This document shows, piece after piece, positions 11,901 through 24,323 of a DNA stretch of 64,000 nt (the stretch's first letter is position 1; every line of letters starts with the position of its first letter). The stretch spans positions 62,001 through 126,000 of the forward strand of contig CAWUHX010000158.1 in NCBI GenBank assembly GCA_963922205.1, read 5' to 3'. Both the position numbers and the translations under genes were made by a program. Under the pieces are notes generated by a model, which had not been told where the DNA came from, did no database searches, and worked only from the letters and a program-made list of their open reading frames with translations. The stretch comes from Romanomermis culicivorax. Its lineage: Eukaryota; Nematoda; Enoplea; Mermithida; Mermithidae.

Positions 11901-13240
11901 TCAATTTGTTTGGGGCTGGTCTAGCGTCATGTATATTCGCTGCTGACGGTTGTTGAGCATCATCGTCCTATTCCTGAAATCTATTACGGCTCCTACCTGA
12001 GGATGAGCCAGAAAATCTGTTCCCACAATTAGGTTTTCACCTGCTTCCGGAATTACAATTGCTTTTACGAGGAACTGTCCACACAATGTATCCATCCTAA
12101 ATTGGATATACCCATGGGCTTGGACTGTCTTACCATTGGCTACAGTAACATTTAATATCCTCGAATATTCAGTGTAATCTGGACCCATATTTTCTTCCAG
12201 AAACTTAGCCGACATAACAGTACACTGAGCTCCTGTGTCAATTAGAGAAAATGTCTTACAACCTCCTATTACAACCTCAATGTGGAATGGGGCTGTTCTG
12301 GGGTACCTATCCAGCAAATAACATTCCTGAGGGCTGGCTGGTGTGCCTCTCTTTACTACTTGTACCAATGGTACTACCATTTGTGGCGCAATAGCATTCA
12401 TTTGTACAATGCTGCCCAATACCACATTAAGGCAACTCACTATCTGACTTATTTGGCCCAAAGGATTCATTTGTGATTGCCTTGCAACCATTACACTAGA
12501 AAAATCTTTCTGAGGCTGCTGATTTGTGAATTGACCCTGTTGAAGAGAGTGAGTCAGACCCATTATAGCTTGAGGTGGCTGAGGTTGCTGTAATGCAGCT
12601 TGCTGCTGGTATTGCTGCATCTGTTGGAACTGCTTCTGCAGCTCTTTTTGCCTTTTGAATTCCAGAAATTCACTATAATCGGAATTCTGTTGGTAACTCG
12701 CATGACTATCTTGATAACCTGAATAGCGGATGTTATATGCACCTCTGCCTCTACTATTAAAATTAGCATTCAGGTAAACTCCTCTACCTCTATAATTACC
12801 TCTTGCAAAACTGTTGAAGCCTCCCCTGTTGAAGCTAGGGAAGGTGGCTCTGCCTCTGCTCCTGTGCTCAGACAACACTTTCAATGTCCTGCAGTTTGCA
12901 GTATTATGTGTTATGTTCTTGTGGAATTTACACCATGGCTTTGTTAGATCTTGGGAAACTTGACCTCACTGGTTGGTGCCGGGTATGGCCACATCGGACC
13001 AATTCTCCATTTGCCTACTATCAACCTTTTGCTGAAGCTGATCAAACCTTTCGACCAGTTGTACCATCTCTTTAGAAATTTTCAATAGAAGAGATTCTTT
13101 CTTACCTTTTTGGGTCTGAGCCCTAGGGGCTTCTGGAACTGGAATCTCTTCTATTTCAGGTGAATCACTTCTTGACGTTTGGGTCTGGACCAGTACCTGA
13201 TTACCTAAAGTTTGATATGGTTGCTTTGTCTCTGGCCCTG
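11901..13240 (-). pseudogene. Gag nucleocapsid linker and aspartic protease (broken)
   Basis: Minus strand. 13,240-12,970 reads, in the frame -1 to gag, a Gln/Glu-rich helix-forming linker that ends at an in-frame TGA near 12,976. Next comes a zinc-knuckle-like C-x2-H...H-x4-C (WCKFHK...NTANC). The RGG-rich stretch at 12,860-12,720 (SRGRG, NYRGRG) is probably RNA-binding. After a Gln-rich segment follows a retropepsin-like domain with the catalytic SLIDTGAQCTVM near 12,240 and a downstream ENLIVGTDFL. The -1 frame relation to gag is the usual gag-pro arrangement, but no canonical slippery heptamer is visible at the gag stop (GGATTTTAAC). Confidence 0.85.
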
Positions 13241-14485
13241 TTAAAATCCTTCTGACTGATTTCTAGCAACTACGGCAATTTCAGGGTCATGTTCACTTGG
13301 CATACCTACTTCATTAATAACAATAGGATCTTGCTGTGTACCCTTTGGTCCATATCTTTGAAAGGCATTTCTATATCTTTGTTCAATATCATGAACTTTT
13401 ACTGCCAAGTCATACCAAGTTCTAAAGGTATGCTTGGAATTTTTCAGTTCAGACTTAAATGTGGAATCACTCCTATACACAAAGGTATCAATAATCAGTC
13501 TCTGCTTTGACTGATAATCTAGATCACCCTTTACTAGTTCCACTAGTATACTAACTCTTTTTAAGGATTCAATGGCCTGTTCATTGGGTCTCTGTTGGAT
13601 CTTAAATAATTCCCTGGTCAACATTTCCAGGTTATACTCCAGTGCAAAGACATTTATTATGGCTCTCCTGGCCTCCCTATAGGTCATGTTGTCACCTGCA
13701 ACAGACATCAGTCTACTTTTAGAAAGCCTCAGCAGTGCTTCATATTTGGCTGATTCGAATGTATCCCTAGGGAATTCCCCTTCAAGTACTGTCAAGAAGC
13801 TAGACATCTGCTGACTTACCATACCTTCCTCTAAAAGTTTGGGTAATACTTCTTTAACGATATTCCTGACAACAATCTCTTGTGCCAAGTTATTTGTTGG
13901 CATTTCTCTCTGATCATAGGCTGCTGTTAAAACTGGATCAATATCAGAGTTGAGAGATTGCAACGTAACTCGATTTGGATCTTGTTGTAGTGGTACACCT
14001 CTGTGATTTGATGGTACATTGTCTCTGTCAAATGTGCAATCTCTATATGGGAAACATGCCAGTTGATCTGGTCTAAGGGTATTTGGATCAACTATATTTC
14101 CTCTACCATCATAGACCATTCCTGTCAAAGTTAGATGCTGCCGAGCTATCTGATTTGAATTCCTGAGGTCTGCCGATTGCTCAGCTCCCTCGAATCGAAC
14201 ATCTCTAGCTGGACCTCTCCAACTTTTGGTCTCAAAGTTGAGTCTTTGCCCTTCATCAATTTCAGGCCTATTACTAGGCCCTGCGCCTGCATATGTTTGG
14301 ACAGAGAGATGGTTGTCTCTTTCTGCACCCCTATTACATGGTCTAACCTGTCTATCCAGCTCCTGTTGGGGACTGTCTGCTTCCCTCTTATTGTCCTCAG
14401 TGGGGGCATTCGCAATTATGTCGAACAAAGCTTCAATGGTCCCTTTTAATTTGCATAGCTGCATCCCCAACTGTTGATTGGACAT
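13241..14485 (-). CDS. gag: Retroelement Gag (capsid) ORF
   Basis: Intact 414-aa minus-strand ORF starting at ATG 14,485. It would form the retrotransposon particle. The N-terminal 150 residues are polar and low in hydrophobics. Residues about 200-380 are helix-rich, with a pattern typical of retroviral-like capsids ([50 protein letters not shown]). No zinc knuckle is present in this ORF; one lies in the following frame. The upstream ORF (14,947-14,546) is in the same frame, separated by a TGA and a TAA, so the original gag may have been longer. Identification rests mainly on position ahead of protease and RT. Confidence 0.75.
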   Translation of the reverse strand: MSNQQLGMQLCKLKGTIEALFDIIANAPTEDNKREADSPQQELDRQVRPCNRGAERDNHLSVQTYAGAGPSNRPEIDEGQRLNFETKSWRGPARDVRFEGAEQSADLRNSNQIARQHLTLTGMVYDGRGNIVDPNTLRPDQLACFPYRDCTFDRDNVPSNHRGVPLQQDPNRVTLQSLNSDIDPVLTAAYDQREMPTNNLAQEIVVRNIVKEVLPKLLEEGMVSQQMSSFLTVLEGEFPRDTFESAKYEALLRLSKSRLMSVAGDNMTYREARRAIINVFALEYNLEMLTRELFKIQQRPNEQAIESLKRVSILVELVKGDLDYQSKQRLIIDTFVYRSDSTFKSELKNSKHTFRTWYDLAVKVHDIEQRYRNAFQRYGPKGTQQDPIVINEVGMPSEHDPEIAVVARNQSEGF

Positions 14486-14545
14486 TTTGGGAGTCCTTTC
14501 CTGCCAGCAGAATCGCTCTTATTCCTCGGGAATCCTCTCTAATCG

Positions 14546-14947
14546 TCATTCGATTTCGGTATCCCTTTTATCCAAATTTAGTCGAAATTGGGGCATAATA
14601 ACGCCCCTTTTTGGTCCTGCTAATTCGACCTTTGGCGGTGACCTTTTCAAATTTCGCAGCTGCGGTCCATCAGAGAGTGGGTTCAGATTCCCCAGGCCTG
14701 CCTCTTGCGGATCAATGGCAATCGCTGGTGGTTGATCTAAAGGTACCCCCACATCTTGGGGCGTAGAAGGCATTGCATTTTGCTGCAATAGTTGAACCGT
14801 GGCAGGAGTTTGATCTGGGATCTCTGGGTCCGGAGCAGCATGCTGTTGCTGTTCCCCATCTCCCAAATTTAGAAGATTCCCAGCACTCGCCACTCTGGGT
14901 GGTGATCTATTCAAAGTATTACCTCTCGGTATCCTTCCATTAGGCAT
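14546..14947 (-). CDS. Gag N-terminal segment / upstream ORF
   Basis: 133-aa ORF, Pro/Gln/Asn-rich and probably disordered, ending in TGA. It is in frame with the capsid ORF that starts 60 nt downstream, with a second stop (TAA) between them. Either it is the original N-terminus of gag, cut off by point mutations, or a separate leader ORF. No domain recognised. Confidence 0.5.
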   Translation of the reverse strand: MPNGRIPRGNTLNRSPPRVASAGNLLNLGDGEQQQHAAPDPEIPDQTPATVQLLQQNAMPSTPQDVGVPLDQPPAIAIDPQEAGLGNLNPLSDGPQLRNLKRSPPKVELAGPKRGVIMPQFRLNLDKRDTEIE

Positions 14948-15390
14948 TTTAAATCCTGCTAACTTTCTGTAGAAACCTGGAGGATTTTCCTTTCTCCTAG
15001 TCTGACTAGGAAGTTCCGTGGTGAGGAGTCAAAAGCCACCACTTGTTGTGCAAGTCTTTTCTTAGGGAGGTTAAGAAAAGATTGAGGCTTCTGGTCTGAA
15101 CTGACCAGTTAGAACTACTCCCTTGGCTAAGCCTCAATGATAGTGCAATAGTCCGGTTCCCCAGACCTACAACAACAAAGATAACTTCAACCTTAAATGT
15201 GAGGCCTCACCAGAGAGCTCCGCAGTCTCCTAGCTGAGACAAGGAATCCCCTCAGAGATAGACTGACTTGGTTGGATCCCCTAATGGATTTTCCAGAGCT
15301 TGCTGACTGCAAGCTGGGGCCTGGGCCTTTGGCCCTTTGCTCTCTTCAATCGGATGAATCTAAATAGTAAACAAATATATATATAACAAT
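14948..15390 (-). other. Putative 5' leader of the retroelement
   Basis: No ORF. More GC-rich than the flanks, with short hairpins such as CTTTTCTTAGGGAGGTTAAGAAAAG (near 15,055-15,080). This is where a 5' LTR and primer-binding site would be expected for the minus-strand element. I could not identify a matching LTR or a convincing tRNA primer site. Confidence 0.4.
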
Positions 15391-16359
15391 AAGTCCGATG
15401 AAATGTTAAAAGAATGTGGATTAACCACAGTTGATAATATGAAAAAAAGACACAAGTGCTGGGAAATATTTTATGGATGCCAGCAAAAATATACCTCAAA
15501 CTATAATAAAAATGTAAATATTGAACGAATGAATTCACTATCACTTTTTCATCTTTCTGTGGCGCTCCATTTCTATGCAAATGTTTGCATTGCTGGTCAT
15601 CCAATTTTCCGATTTGCATGGCGATTTCCCAATGCAACTTGCCATCAACAGGGTGCCCAACAACTCCCCAGAAATCGTTGACCGTATGGCTAGCCAATTG
15701 GGCAACCGCCCCTCAGGATTTTTCAATCTTATGGCTAGCCATATGGTAGCCATTGGGACCCCCATACTTTTGGTCGGAAAAATACAGAAAAATGCCAATG
15801 ATGAAAAATGTCAATTTCTTAGCAAAAAATGGTTAAAGTGTGAATTTTCTGGGTGCTTCAAGCCATAAATACATTTTTCCGTCATTTTAGACAAAAATTA
15901 CTATTTTTTGAACTATTTTTCGGACTTTTTGGCGGAAAAAATCTATTTTTTCCTTGAGAGAGGGAATTACTGAATTTCGGAAATTACTGAACCCCAGCCC
16001 AAAAAAGTCGCCCAACCCCCCCCCCCCCCAAACGTCGTTGCCCCGTTACATGTATGCTCGGTGGTGTCCCAAGAATATGCAAAAAACGGCCTTTTTTGGA
16101 GGACTTTTATTTCCGGGATGTGCCACATTTGGGTGTAGCATCAACAATCTCTATACTTCACTCCATGCATCTATCTTGTGTCCCTCGGATTACCTTTTTT
16201 CTTTTTTACGAATCTAGCGTCAATCAAATTATACCATGGCTAAAAGTCCCAAAAACCACCGAAATTCCACATCTTTGTTATATAATACTTATGGTTTCAA
16301 AAAAATTTTTTTTGCAGTTTCAATTCAACCAGTAGTGTTAGTGGGATTTCCGGGGTGCT
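15391..16359. other. No gene seen; poly-C tract
   Basis: Short ORFs without support. A run of C at about 16,016-16,029 lies in sequence related to the 5' part of the nested repeat (blocks resembling ATGCCCAGCAATCGG and TTGTTATATAATACTTA also seen near 33.9 and 54.4 kb). Confidence 0.4.
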
Positions 16360-16700
16360 ATGAATTTTTATCATTTGGAATTTAATGGACGTGGTGACTT
16401 TACAAAAAAAATCATCAGGAATGTAAATAAAAGTATTCTTGTGATTTTTTTGAGGAAGGAGTTTTCCACCATAGGGAATTCAATGAACACAGTAAGTTTA
16501 CATAAAAAAACTATCATGAGTGTAAACAAATGTATTTCAAGGATATTTTGGGGGAATGAATTTTCGACCATGCAAAATTGGATTGGGGCAGTCACTTTGC
16601 ACAAAAATAGTTGTGCGTGTAAACAAAGGTATTTCTGTGATTTTTTGGCTGGAGGGGTGTTTGATTATGGGGAATTCATTGGATATGGTCACCTTACAAT
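16360..16700 (+). repeat. 105-bp tandem repeat, three to four units
   Basis: Plus-orientation copies of the unit described at 1-930. They run into a downstream unique part (16,700-16,880) that also follows the arrays at 34.9 and 55.15 kb. The open plus frames over this array are repeat artefacts. Confidence 0.85.
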
Positions 16701-18483
16701 TTTTTACAACGTTTTTTCAAGTGCTGTGCAGTTTACAGATTTTTTACTCTCAACGAATGGAAATTCGGAGCTTTAAGATTGTTTTTTTATTGTTTCCCTG
16801 ATGTGAACGTCACCAAAGTTAAAACTTCAATGTGTTCCAATGAGGGTTTTCATGCATGGTCAAGGCCAACTGAAAAGGAGTTGAGTTGTTTATTGGAAAA
16901 TGCTCCGATGGGACAGAACCAAGGAGAATATACTTGCTTGAATTGTTGCCACTTGCTAGGCCAGAGATAGAGGCTGACTAGGTTTTTGGGAACTTGGGTG
17001 AGAGTTTGAAAAATCCAGTTTTTTCAATTGCGTTTTCAACCTTTTTCATTGAAAAATTTTCCATTTCTGTGAAAAAGTATATTCTGCAGCTGGGTGGATC
17101 AACACTTCTTCCAACCATAGATCTGCAGCTCCAAAATTTTGAAGAGAGTACAGGGGGTGGGACCTGGGTTTTTACATTTTTTGAGACAAAAATCCAATAA
17201 ATTTGGCCAAACATTTTTTGAATATGGAAGGTTTTTCAATTTCAAAACGTTGGGTAAGTATGTTCTCCCATATCTCCACCCCTCACACATGTATGCTTCA
17301 AACTGGGTAGGAATTTTTCACTAAATTTATTGTCCATAAAACAGGAATCCACTGTGTAGAGTAAACACATAAAATCCAGTTCAGTTTTTGAGAGAAAAAG
17401 TTACAGCTCAAAGTCTTCTTAAAACTAAATCAATTGTGTGAACCAATTTCAAGCACTAAAATTGCACAGATGAGAAAAAATCTGCAATTGTGTCATATAG
17501 GGCCTATATATTACTTTATAGGCTCGGCTGAATCAGGAGCTTTTGAAGGGCATTTTTATGTTTTATCTTGTTGGCCCATTTGTAGATGGTGCCCAGACTG
17601 TAACCAGGGGCCATATTTATAAAGGAGGCTAAAGTCTAAAGTCTATAGATCAAGCTATATATTATGTTTAGAGGTCTCTCTGCTGAAGTCCGAGGATGTC
17701 AGCAATATGACTAAAGAGTCTGCTGGCTTGTACCAAACTAGCTACCATAGGTCACTCAAATGAGCTTCCTATTGGTAAAGGCTGATACAGTGCAACAGTT
17801 CTTTAGCAGATCTAACACAACCTTCAGTTGCTATACAGCACTTGGAATCCAACAGCTTGCACCTGAAAAACTACCAGAGTACTCCAGAGAACCTTACCCA
17901 ATGACCCTTGTAAAAGTCGGAAATGTGAGATGATGCTGCAGAAGAATTTATGTGGCCCAATATAAAACTCGATTGCCACTAAACAATGGATGAAACGTAC
18001 ACACCAATCAGCCATCCCACTTTATTGATGTAAAATGACAATAGCAAAAATATGGAGGTCAGGTGGTAGGCACAAAATAAACATAAATTATGAGATGAAA
18101 TATTATTATATCACAACATGTCTAATATTGCCTTTTAAAGACAGTCATGCCCATGTAATGACGCCTTCTTGCCACATTCACAATTTGCATAGATGGGATG
18201 CCTGCTACCATAACTGCATCCCCAACAGGATCCTAACTGAGGCAATGTATTTTTTGCTATGTACAAGTGATCAAAAACCTTATGCATGCAAAAAACGCTT
18301 TTGTGAATGACATTGTTTGTTCACAAGATGATGATTTTCATGCTAGAGTTTGTCAATATTTGAAGCACTAAATGGACTTGATTGAAGTTTTGGACTGATT
18401 CAATAAAATTAAGGAAATAAGTTATTTGTTAAACAGGAAATAAGTTAGTAAATGAGATACCCATTTGTTTTACCCATCCCCCT

Positions 18484-18635
18484 GTATCAAATGGTGGCAA
18501 TGTTGAGATGGTGACAATGTTGGGATGGTGGCAATGTTGAGATGGCGGCAATGTTGAGATTTTTCATGGCAATGTTGAGAGAGTGGCTATGTTGGGACCA
18601 TGGCAATATTGAAATGGTGGCTACGTTGAAGCACA
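18484..18635 (+). repeat. Minisatellite, ~18-bp unit
   Basis: About eight imperfect copies of a unit like ATGGTGGCAATGTTGAG. The apparent 85-aa plus ORF over it is not supported. Confidence 0.85.
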
Positions 18636-18769
18636 ATCATTTTAATCACAGGCATAAGTTTACAAAAAAAATTGACTATAATTTATTTATTCATCTGTAT
18701 TTTTCAGCGAAAGGGATAGGTGCAGTTTTGAAACAGTCAGGAGCTAGAATCCTATTAGTTTACCATTTC

Positions 18770-19016
18770 TATGGTCTGTTTTTCTTGGAATGCTTCTAAA
18801 TATTTGAAGTAGAAAACAAGTAGTTATTCAGATTTTCACGATTTGCTGATGAACGATATTTCAGGTAGGACTATATATATTGGGCATACTGACCTAACCT
18901 TTAACAATTTTTCGAGTGGAAAATTTTACAGTAAACACTCTATGTCAACAATTTTGATGGTGGTACTTATTGTGTCACTTTTCTATTTGGAAGCATTTTA
19001 TGAAAAGCCGACTATA
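18770..19016 (+). mobile_element. MITE family R2, full-length copy
   Basis: About 247 bp with inverted ends: a TAGTCTGTTTTTCTTGAAATG-like left end (here starting ATGGTCTG) and a right end of GAAGCATTTTATGAAAAGCC followed by GACTATA. TA at both ends suggests TA target duplication as in Tc1/mariner-type elements. The interior carries a TTTTTCGAGTGGAAAATTTTAC block. No coding capacity. Confidence 0.75.
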
Positions 19017-19322
19017 TGCATTTCAATAAAGTCAGCCATCAGCATGGTTGCATATAATTTCAATTAAGGAAAATTTTACTCTAGTAGACACAGTGCTAGA
19101 GGAAGGACAAAATGCTCGAAGCTGCAGAATATACATTTTCACAGACATGGAGAATTTTTTAATGAGAATGAATGAAAATCTAATATTACAAAATTGGATT
19201 TTTTAAACTCTCACCCAAATCCCCAAGAACCTAGTCTACCCTTTTTTTCTAGCTTGCCAACTACCCAAGCAAGTATATTCTCCTTTTTCTGCCTCATTGA
19301 GGCATTTCCCAAAAAAACTAGT

Positions 19323-20419
19323 CAATATGCTTTGCATGAGAAAAATCTGCATCATGTGATCAAAAATATTTCATACACGACTCACTTTTGATAATTTTGC
19401 CGACTCTCAAGCTAACAATTGTATTACATATTTTTCGAAGACATTGATGACAAGTTCTGGAATACATTTTTGAAGCATATATTTGTTTAGAAAACAAATA
19501 TTTAATGAATTACCCACACATGATCGATGTTATGGCTTCAACTCACATCAGAGACTGATGAAGTTATGCACCTACTCAGATACATTTTCCTGATTGTATT
19601 GCCCATTTAGAGTGAATATTCCCTGTAGAAAAACATCGATTTAATTTTCCTGCCACATTTTTATAGAGAGAGTCTCTTCTATCAATAATATTGTGAAAAG
19701 CTCGACTGTCATATTATAATAAATCAAAAACTGATAGATCTTTCATTCCATTTTTTATTGCTGCCAGCAAATAACTTACCAAAAAAACTGACACACAAAT
19801 TGCAACTGGTGATTTTAGTAGTAGATGTTGCACCAAGACATTCTGAACACAAAAAATAGTATGGTTTATCCATCAGGACCAGGATTGGTGGTGCATAGGC
19901 AGAACTAAAATGACTGTCATGATATATTACTATTTTGTCCTGCAAAAAGTACAGCTTTGGGTGGCACTTTGAAAAACATCTGAAAACCGTTGATATAAGA
20001 GACTTCCTCTATAAACCTATGGCAGGGAAACTATACCAGTGTTCTTCTACAGAAAAGATTCTTCCTCAATCAGCCATTCAATCAGGAGGAAATATCTCAG
20101 TACTTCATCAGTCTCTTCGATGTGAGTTAGAGCTATAACAGCAACCATGCATGGGTAACTCACTGAATCCTGTTTTCTAAACGAGATTATGCTTCAAAAT
20201 TGTGTCCCTAAAGTTTTCATCAATGTCCTCAAAAAATAAGTAATGCATCTATTAGCCTGATAGTTGCCAAAATCTTCAAAACTGTATAGTGTCTGAAATG
20301 ATTCTGATCATAAGATTCAGATTTTTATTATGCAAAGCATATATGGATATTAGATATGGTATGAATATAAAGTTCGGCTCTTTTCTACCAAATGCTGAGT
20401 ATTTGTGTCAAACATAAAA
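19323..20419. other. No gene seen
   Basis: AT-rich, short unsupported ORFs on both strands, no recognised repeat. Confidence 0.45.
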
Positions 20420-21470
20420 ATAAATTACTTGTAAAAATGTCATTTTCCAAAATTTTATTGCGCGTTGTTTGTAGTGGATCTAAAACTTCAAAAACAACTG
20501 GATCAACAGTTTGAACGCCAAATTAAAATACTATCGCTTAATAAAAATAAAATATTGGTTGAAAATTGACTGCAACATGAATGATAATTTGGAGCAAAAT
20601 GTGCAATAAATGCTATGTAAAACCGGGGTTTGATTCACATATTCTAAACTTGATCAAAGGATTTTTATCACCTAGATATGAATTTTTTGCATGCAGTTAG
20701 GTGCATGAATGGTACATGTTGTGGTCGAGTAGAGTTCGATTTTATACGACCAATCCTGAGTTGTAAAGTCCAGAGTGAAAATTCATTAGGAATAAAAGTT
20801 TAATTTTTCTAATTTCATCACATGTTGCAGTGAAACTGAAAGTCCAGAAAATCACTGGAATGACTGTTTGAATGCTGCATTGAAGTCCCATTGCTTAAAA
20901 AACATTTCGAGAAAAATTGTCAAAAATCAATTGAGACATAAATATTAATTTGAAGCAAAAACATGCTATATATGACATAAGAAACTATAGTTTCATTTAC
21001 ATACGTCCGAATTGGTTGTTGAGTTTTTCTTGTGTAGCTCTGAATTTTTGCATGAAGTTAGGCACATGTATAATACATGTCACGGTGAAATAGGGTTCAA
21101 TTTTGTTTGACCATTCAGGACTTGTGATGTTTAAAGTGAAAAATTGTTGAGTGTGAGAATTAAGTTTCTTCGACTTTTTCCGTACATTGTATTAGAAATC
21201 AATTGTCAGTATGTTCTCTTATTGATTAAAGAAAACCGCAACTGAAAATCTTTAAAATTGTGGAAAATATAAGTGGTAATAGAGAATACTTAAGGCATGT
21301 GATTTTTGAACACTTTACACTACCATAGCCCAATGAAAACAAATTTTTGTACAATATGCTCATCAGATTCGAAATCAGCACAAAAAAAACATTTTAAATA
21401 TGTGCAATGTGGAAAAATAAAATTTCGACTTATCCTCAGCTCACTCAAGGTGATTTTTTCAGAAATTGAC
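20420..21470 (+). repeat. Dispersed repeat, with internal tandem half-copies
   Basis: Inverted relative to 3,690-4,550. Within it, 20,450-20,800 and 20,800-21,170 are diverged tandem copies, both containing a block ending GAAAAATTGTC / GAAAATTGAC, then GAAGCAAAA, then CATGTATAATACATGTCACGG-like or ATGGTACATGTTG-like sequence. It ends 30 bp before the candidate exon at 21,501. Confidence 0.65.
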
Positions 21471-21500
21471 TCTTAGAGTATTTTCAACATCTTTTTACAG

Positions 21501-21650
21501 ATGCATCACGACATTCTGATCAGTGTTCAACCAATATTAATGGACAAAGCTATGCAGTTTTCCGATTATCTAACCCCATGGATAGCGAGAATCGTGCACA
21601 GTGGTCAACTTGCACCAATTCGAATGGGAAACCACTGTGGGGCTGGAATG
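21501..21650 (+). CDS. Candidate host exon, class C module (phase 1-1)
   Basis: Preceded by CTTTTTACAG and followed by GTAATT. 150 nt. The frame that ignores the first two nt is fully open. The encoded module has Cys, 28 residues, Cys, with YAVFRLS before and AQWSTC at the second Cys, then a Trp-rich end (LWGWN). If the donor is not used, the frame continues to a TGA at 21,760, so this could also be a terminal exon. Paired with other class C exons downstream. Unknown family, probably extracellular. Confidence 0.6.
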
Positions 21651-21760
21651 GTAATTTTTCGACCAGCATTGAAGTTCCGATGTCAATCACTGATGTGTAC
21701 AGACTGCTTCAGCTCCAGAAGCTGCGTCATATAGAACAGGCGAGATCTGCAGAAACATGA

Positions 21761-24215
21761 GTGAATAATGTATGCTTATTTAAATGTCCTTATTTCGATC
21801 ACACTAAAATTCTGCATGATTCAAGTTTTATTGATGCAAGACAGCTCATACTGAGATATAACTTTCTGAACAACAGTTGTAGGTTTCCCAATTGATACTT
21901 TCATGGATCAACCAAAATCAGATATTAGCCTTTATTACTGTACCTACAGAGAATGGTAGAAGTTTCAATGATGAAACCTCCATTAGGATATTCTTTTCTG
22001 TTGTTGATCCTAACAAATAGAAATTTGTAAAAATTGATGTTGAGTTATTGAAATTGAAACGTGTTAATATCCTGAAACATGTCTCACAATGCCTATTTTT
22101 GGGCTAATATAAAAAGAAAGTCTGCACAGCCTTATAGCCCACTGCAGCTTTAGTTTTTTCTTGAAATGCATGTAAACAAAACGTGGGAAGCAAGTACAAT
22201 TTTCTACTTTATGATTTCCTGCTTAGCTATATGTTATAAGAGCTAAAAATATGTGAGTACATATAACTAAAGGCCTATTTATAATGGGTGTCCAGTAAAA
22301 ATCTGGACTGCCATAAAAGGTCGTTTTTTACAATTCCAATATGGGACAATCAATACATAAAGTTAAAGACAAAGAAAAGCTCTAAAAGATAGGGCTAATT
22401 ATAAGCATCAATGACTCCATTTTGTCCTACAGTATCAATCCTGTTTTGAGTATTTGTTGTAAAGTTTTTGCTTGCCAACCTTGGTTGTAGACTAAAGACT
22501 CCAGATAGGATCAAAAATTTTTGATGACTCGAACTTCAGGAACACAGGCAGGGTTTAAAGACTTTTCCACAAATTCTACATTTTTGAAATCAAGTGATTC
22601 AAAACAATTTTTGCATAATGTGTACTTGCTCGATCTGGCCAAAAGATATATGCACCATGAGTGTAGTCCGTGTGAATGTAGGGGATCACACTATGCGTAA
22701 TGCATTCTTTCAAATAACATTGGGAATTGATAGCATAGCTGGATTTCGAATGAAATCTGTTGATAAGTTTTTGACATCTGTCATTTTCTAGAGAATAATA
22801 GCAGTTATTCTTCCCCATCAAAAGTGGATTTTCAGGCTAAACGTTTCAAGCTGTGGGCAATCCATTCCAGTCCATGGCACTGGCAATTAAGACTGCCAGT
22901 GCCTCTTTAATTGCACTGGGCCAAGGAAGATGCTTTTGAAGAACCCCTCAATCCAAGGAAGGTCGAAAAAGCATGCAAGCATTGAAATTTCAAAATTTTG
23001 GATGCAATTTAAAAACTAAAATGAGCTCTTCTGTTTTTTAGGTTAAGATAGTATCTGATGAACATTTTCAGAGCTTAGTCTGAACGAGCATACAAAAAAG
23101 GCAACTTATCAGTGATGTTATGTCAATGAAAAAAACGCTTTGACATGATGTCTCATGTTTCAACAACTTTTATAAGTGAAGTAAAGGACGTTTAATAAAT
23201 CTGGTCAGCAATGTGTTAGTAGTCACAGCGAGTGCCACTTTCATTGCACCCAGTTGAACAAGACACTTTTCGGAAGACCTCTTCCTTTACATTTGAGGAG
23301 GAACTCTTAAAAATGTTAGTTCTTTTGTTAAACATTTTCTGAGTCTGGTCGAAAACTCTAGCTGACCAGATGACCTGGAAGGATATAAACAAACCCTTTG
23401 ACTAAATGCTATTGTACAGAGAGATTTTGAAAATTTTAAATAGCTTCTTTTGAACATGTAATATATTTCACTTGTTTGTCCAACAAAATTTTTATGAGCT
23501 TGTTTATTCAAGCACTGTTCGACATTTTTCCAAGCTTAATTGAAAAAAGGTTAACTGACCAGACAATGTAGATCAATAAGAAAAGATCTTCTGACTTAAT
23601 CTTTCAAGTTTGAAGAACTTTTGAAGTCCAATTTTGTATTTTTATTTTTGAAAGACCAATTGTTCCAAAATTGTATTTTTTGTGTATTAGAACTTGGTAT
23701 ACGTCCGATCCTATTTTTGAGAGCTCTTTCAGTGAAGGAAAATTCCCCCTCAGGGCAGTCACAAATTTTTTGCTTTTCTTAAACTTTCTCACATTTATCC
23801 AACTTTTTATTCATTAAACCCTATAGCACTCTGGTCAATTTCATAATGTAAAAAATCACAGTAGTTGTGCCACTACACTTTGACTATGTAAATTTTGATG
23901 CAAATGAGCAAAAATTTGATGTGAACATTTTTTCAGACCAATTTGCTAATGATTCACACATATAATTTTTCCACATTAAATAGACTTTAAGGTGCTCAAA
24001 GATGGCCCATCTTGTTGGTATTAAATGCTATAGTGCAGTGCAGTTGTCACTCTGGTCAATTTCATGACATAAAAATGTATTACTACCTGGACTACAGTAT
24101 GAACCCGATTTATACAATGTTTCATAGTATATATAGTATTCATAGTAAGGTTTACCCCTACACCCAAGCGCATGTATGATACTGATCCTGGTTACAGATC
24201 TGCAATGTTTTGCAG
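21761..24215. other. No gene seen (putative intron)
   Basis: AT-rich. A short perfect hairpin (GGCACTGGCA...TGCCAGTGCC) lies near 22,875-22,905. No coding support. Confidence 0.4.
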
Positions 24216-24272
24216 TATGTCAGTTCAACCAAAGATGTGTTTCAATGTCAGCTCTGCGGACGAAATTCATAG
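24216..24272 (+). CDS. Candidate host exon, class A module (C-x5-C)
   Basis: Acceptor GTTTTGCAG, donor GTGAGT, 57 nt, phase 1-1. Encodes CQFNQRC followed by a basic helix-like stretch. It aligns with the class A exon at 58,787, which encodes CHQDGHC at the same place. Followed 51 bp later by a class B exon. Confidence 0.6.
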   Translation, partial: YVSSTKDVFQCQLCGRNS

Positions 24273-24323
24273 GTGAGTATACCAGTAATCTGTGGACTGT
24301 GCTTCAGCTCTTTAATATCTCAG

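Larger units (their letters stand above)
16882..19322 (+). mobile_element. Non-autonomous element with ~200-bp inverted arms, copy 1
   Basis: The left arm (16,882-17,095) has the hairpin-like TGCTCCGATGGGACAGAA, then AGAATATACTTGC, and ends at TATATTCTGCAG-like sequence. The right arm (19,075-19,322) is its reverse complement. Arms of the same sequence bracket 29,179-30,874 and 55,343-57,014. The interior has no ORF. This copy contains a minisatellite and a MITE near its right arm, so it is an old, secondarily invaded copy. It may be a large MITE or a foldback element. No transposase is present. Confidence 0.7.

Noticed and set aside
14948-15400. Long terminal repeat of the gypsy-like element
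   Set aside because: No matching direct repeat found by eye near 4.5 or 7.1-8.2 kb, so no LTR call is made.
15281-15868. ORFs of 85-138 aa on both strands
   Set aside because: Overlapping frames on both strands with no domain or splice pattern; likely chance in repeat-derived DNA.
16360-16800. Overlapping 81-138 aa ORFs with repeated KK-I-VNK-IFVIF patterns (also at 0.2-0.9, 31-32.3, 34.1-34.5, 54.6-55 kb)
   Set aside because: They follow the 105-bp repeat, appear on whichever strand the repeat faces and break with indels in sister arrays.
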